Assembly: GCA_012514615.1 (NCBI GenBank)
Contig: JAAYZY010000444.1
Location: forward strand, 1 to 9,826
Reading direction: 5' to 3'
DNA: 9,826 nucleotides
Source: Chloroflexota bacterium
Lineage (GTDB): Bacteria; Chloroflexota; Anaerolineae; DTPP01
Positions within the stretch are counted from its first letter, which is position 1. The number at the start of each line of letters is the position of its first letter. The notes under the pieces are model-generated. The model was given only the letters and a program-made list of their open reading frames with translations, was not told where the DNA came from and ran no database searches. Below are positions 6,518-9,826 of this stretch, piece after piece. Both the position numbers and the translations under genes were made by a program.

Positions 6518-6547
6518 CGCCGCAGGGCGTGGGACCGCCCTGCGGCG
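6518..6547 (+). promoter_or_regulatory. Perfect 11-bp hairpin directly before the SRPBCC ribosome binding site
   Basis: CGCCGCAGGGC (6518-6528) pairs without mismatch with GCCCTGCGGCG (6537-6547) around an 8-nt loop. The stem ends where the GGGGAGGAGG Shine-Dalgarno of the next gene begins (ATG 6561). Lacking a T run, it is more likely an mRNA structure affecting translation or decay than a terminator. Function is inferred from position only. Confidence 0.45.
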
Positions 6548-6560
6548 GGGAGGAGGAACG

Positions 6561-7010
6561 ATGGTGAGAACCACGATCAAGGCCACGATCTACATCGACC
6601 GGCCGCCTGAAGCGGTTACGGCAGCCCTGCTGGAGCCGGCCAAGATGCCGCTGTGGACCTCTGACCTGGACCACTTCGAGGTGATCTCGGGCCAGCCGGG
6701 GCACGTGGGGGCCAAGGGCCTGGCCCACTACGTTCAGGACGGCCGTCCGTACGTCATGGAAGACCTGCTGTTGGTCGCCGAGCCCAATCGGCGCTATGTC
6801 TCCCGCATCTCCATGGAAGCGCTGACGGCCGAGATCGAGACCACACTGGAACCGTCTGGGCCCGGCACGCAAGTGACGATTCGCTGGAGCGGTGTGGGCC
6901 GGCCGCCGCTGCTGCGCCTGCTCCTGCCGTTCATGCGGCGGTCCATCGCCCGCCAGGCGCAAGGCGATCTGCAGAAGCTCAAGGCTCTGGTGGAGGGAGG
7001 TCTTGACTGA
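6561..7010 (+). CDS. SRPBCC (START-like / polyketide cyclase-like) family protein
   Basis: This 149-aa protein has the typical length of a one-domain SRPBCC protein, a helix-grip fold that makes a hydrophobic ligand pocket. The start 'TTIKATIYIDRPPEAVTAAL' followed by 'MPLWTSDLDHFEVISGQPG' is the usual opening: a strand with I-x-I-x-x-P-x-E, then W-x-x-x-x-x-x-x-E. Alternating strands follow in the middle ('VTIRWSGVG'), and there is a long C-terminal helix ('RRSIARQAQGDLQKLKALVE'). Ligand or reaction cannot be predicted. The start at 6561 follows the strong GGAGGAGG; the frame is open further upstream, but that stretch crosses the hairpin and is not protein-like. The next gene begins 27 nt later. 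Confidence 0.85.
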   Translation: MVRTTIKATIYIDRPPEAVTAALLEPAKMPLWTSDLDHFEVISGQPGHVGAKGLAHYVQDGRPYVMEDLLLVAEPNRRYVSRISMEALTAEIETTLEPSGPGTQVTIRWSGVGRPPLLRLLLPFMRRSIARQAQGDLQKLKALVEGGLD

Positions 7011-7037
7011 CTTGTTTGTGGTTCAGGAGGTAAGGCG

Positions 7038-7490
7038 ATGTCTGGGATGGACGGACTCGAGCGTCTCTTCGCCGCCACAGCGCTGCTGTTTCAGGTCGTC
7101 TTGGTCAGCCACTTTGCCCTGCGCCGCTGGCGGTTCGGGATCGTCGCCCGCTACGGCTGGATCGTCTATGCCCTGAGCCTGCCTGCTGCCGCAGTCAGCG
7201 TCGTGCTGTTGCAGGGGGGCAAGCCGTGGTGGATGTGGCTGGGCGGCTTCCTCTACCTGGTCTTCGGCGCGTTCGGCTACACCGTGGAATACGCCTGGGG
7301 CATCACCACTTGGCGCGACCCGATCCGCTGGTCCATCTTGCTGCCCTATGTGAGCCTGTATCTGGCCACGGTGATGTTCTACTGGTGGCCCCTGGCCCAG
7401 GTGAGCAAGCCGCTGTGGGTGGTGGCCGCGGTGCTCTTCGTCCTCCACACGGTGCTCAACGCCGCTTCTCACCACCCTACTCCGACGTAG
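7038..7490 (+). CDS. Multi-pass membrane protein of unknown function
   Basis: This 150-aa protein consists almost entirely of hydrophobic segments, at about 8-28, 38-59, 64-86, 97-118 and 124-142, so four or five membrane helices. It is rich in Trp and Tyr ('KPWWMWLGG', 'TVMFYWWPLA'). The end, 'NAASHHPTPT', has paired histidines. ATG 7038 is supported by AGGAGG (7025-7030) 7 nt before it. It sits 27 nt after the SRPBCC gene, so the two are probably one transcript. I do not recognise a family. The fifth segment and the orientation in the membrane are uncertain. Confidence 0.8.
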   Translation: MSGMDGLERLFAATALLFQVVLVSHFALRRWRFGIVARYGWIVYALSLPAAAVSVVLLQGGKPWWMWLGGFLYLVFGAFGYTVEYAWGITTWRDPIRWSILLPYVSLYLATVMFYWWPLAQVSKPLWVVAAVLFVLHTVLNAASHHPTPT

Positions 7491-7592
7491 CGCAGCGTCG
7501 CCAACCCACGGGAAGCCCCCAACAGTGGGAACCAAGGCGCGGCGGACAGCGTCAGAGGGAGTAGCACAAGCTGGTTTCTCAGGAGGCCCATC

Positions 7593-8018
7593 ATGGTGCG
7601 TCGCATCCCTGTTGCGCTCCTCCTCGTGTTGGCCGTGGCCGCCCTTGCCCTTGCCGGCTGCGCCGCCCCGGGCAAAGGCGCCTCGTTGGAAGGCACCCGC
7701 TGGACGCTGGCCGGTTGGTCGGTGAGCTCGCTCCACCCCGAGGATTTCGCCATCACGGCGGAGTTCACCGATGGACGGATCGGAGGGCGAGCGGCGGTGA
7801 ACTGGTACGGCGGCGAGTACAAGGCCGGGCCAGGCAGCGCCTTCCAAGTAGGCCAGACCGACCGCACGCTCATGGCCGGCCCCGAAGACGCCATGCGGGC
7901 CGAGGACATCTACCACAAGCTCTTGGCGCAGGCGCGGCAGTTCCGCCTGGAGGGCGACGCCCTCACCCTGTCGGACGTCAACGGCAACGCCCTGCTGATC
8001 TTCGCCGCCGCGGAGTAG
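7593..8018 (+). CDS. META-domain (DUF306/HslJ-like) lipoprotein
   Basis: This 141-aa protein opens with an N-terminal lipoprotein signal: VRR, a hydrophobic stretch, and the lipobox L-A-G-C with Cys23 as the lipidated residue. From residue 32 the META pattern is clear: 'LEGTRWTLAGW', 'ITAEFTDGRIGGRAAVNWYG', 'RTLMAGPEDAMRAEDIYHKL' and 'RLEGDALTLSDVNGNALLIF'. In many META domains (such as HslJ) there is a Cys in 'AGCNxY' and another in 'TxMAC'. Here both are replaced (V69 and G96), so that Cys pair is absent. META proteins are surface or periplasmic and linked to stress or resistance in some species, but the molecular role is unknown. GGAGG 7 nt before ATG 7593 supports the start. The 102-nt gap before it shows no clear promoter. 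Confidence 0.85.
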   Translation: MVRRIPVALLLVLAVAALALAGCAAPGKGASLEGTRWTLAGWSVSSLHPEDFAITAEFTDGRIGGRAAVNWYGGEYKAGPGSAFQVGQTDRTLMAGPEDAMRAEDIYHKLLAQARQFRLEGDALTLSDVNGNALLIFAAAE

Positions 8019-8027
8019 CCCCAGCGC

Positions 8028-8044
8028 CGGGGCGGCAGGCCCCG
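8028..8044 (+). terminator. Possible weak hairpin terminator after the lipoprotein gene
   Basis: CGGGGC (8028-8033) and GCCCCG (8039-8044) form a 6-bp GC stem with a 5-nt loop, 9 nt after the lipoprotein stop. No T run follows, so intrinsic termination is doubtful. It precedes the typA promoter. Confidence 0.3.
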
Positions 8045-8050
8045 CGCCGG

Positions 8051-8079
8051 TTGACAGCCTCACCGTCCTGTGCTATGCT
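8051..8079 (+). promoter_or_regulatory. Strong promoter for typA
   Basis: A perfect TTGACA (8051-8056) is followed by a 17-nt spacer and TATGCT (8074-8079). TGC directly precedes the -10 box, matching the extended -10 form (TGn). Transcription would start near 8086, giving a leader of about 85 nt before GTG 8171. It separates typA from the upstream gene cluster. Confidence 0.78.
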
Positions 8080-8124
8080 GTACCTATCAGAAGCCCTGCG
8101 TGTTTGAATGGCTCGATGTCGCGC

Positions 8125-8156
8125 AACGCCTAGGCCCTCAGTCTGGGCGTTTTTCT
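8125..8156 (+). terminator. Intrinsic terminator within the typA leader
   Basis: AACGCCTAG (8125-8133) pairs with CTGGGCGTT (8143-8151) as a 9-bp stem with one U-G wobble and a 9-nt loop. A run of five Ts follows (8150-8154, the first two inside the stem). This is the layout of a rho-independent terminator. It lies about 40 nt after the predicted typA start site and 15 nt before the GTG start, so it could attenuate typA or end a short leader RNA. It would also stop read-through from the upstream cluster. Confidence 0.65.
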
Positions 8157-8170
8157 ATGGAGTAGACTCT

Positions 8171-9826
<1,656 letters not shown>

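Overview
The window comes from a GC-rich bacterium (about two thirds G+C by eye). TypA, a ComM/YifB-type ATPase, a META-domain lipoprotein and sigma70-like promoters (TATAAT-type -10 boxes, 17-18 nt spacers) all point to Bacteria. The protein styles resemble Chloroflexota (Anaerolineae/Caldilineae-like), but that placement is a guess from memory and not a demonstrated assignment.

Left part (1-3402), partly decayed. An acetamidase/formamidase-family gene runs leftward off the window edge from 343, behind its own promoter. Divergent to it is a beta-class DNA methyltransferase gene (518-1878). It carries a one-base deletion in a G run (1025-1028), a lower-GC central block that coincides with the target-recognition region, and a C-terminus that seems to have lost most of an Mrr-like nuclease domain. 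A 236-nt gap between convergent genes (1879-2114) holds short palindromic repeats of the 'tcATGCCCGC...GCGGGCATcc' kind, the last one in inverted orientation. Next, on the minus strand (3402-2115), is a pseudogene for a membrane-anchored protein with a C-terminal TPR-like segment. It can be rebuilt across four indels and one nonsense codon, and its promoter is almost perfect consensus.

Centre (3403-8018), intact. The pseudogene promoter (-) and a second promoter (+) are back to back, and a textbook G-quadruplex motif lies between their -35 boxes. The rightward promoter probably drives six genes: a comM/yifB-type AAA+ ATPase, a GNAT acetyltransferase (7 nt downstream), a HELTH zinc metallopeptidase (overlapping the GNAT gene by 28 nt), an SRPBCC protein (behind two hairpins), a multi-pass membrane protein and a META-domain lipoprotein. 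ComM-type proteins act on incoming DNA during transformation. The roles of the other five are not established, and no shared pathway is evident from their families.

Right part (8019-9826). typA/bipA (ribosome-associated GTPase) has its own TTGACA-N17-TATGCT promoter. An intrinsic terminator lies between that promoter and the GTG start, which suggests attenuation or a roughly 70-nt leader RNA. The gene is cut by the right edge of the window.

I see no tRNA, rRNA, CRISPR array, intact insertion sequence or phage gene. I do not see a convincing new multi-gene system. The best leads are the decayed methyltransferase/nuclease gene, the G-quadruplex between divergent promoters, the typA leader terminator and the metallopeptidase in the comM cluster.
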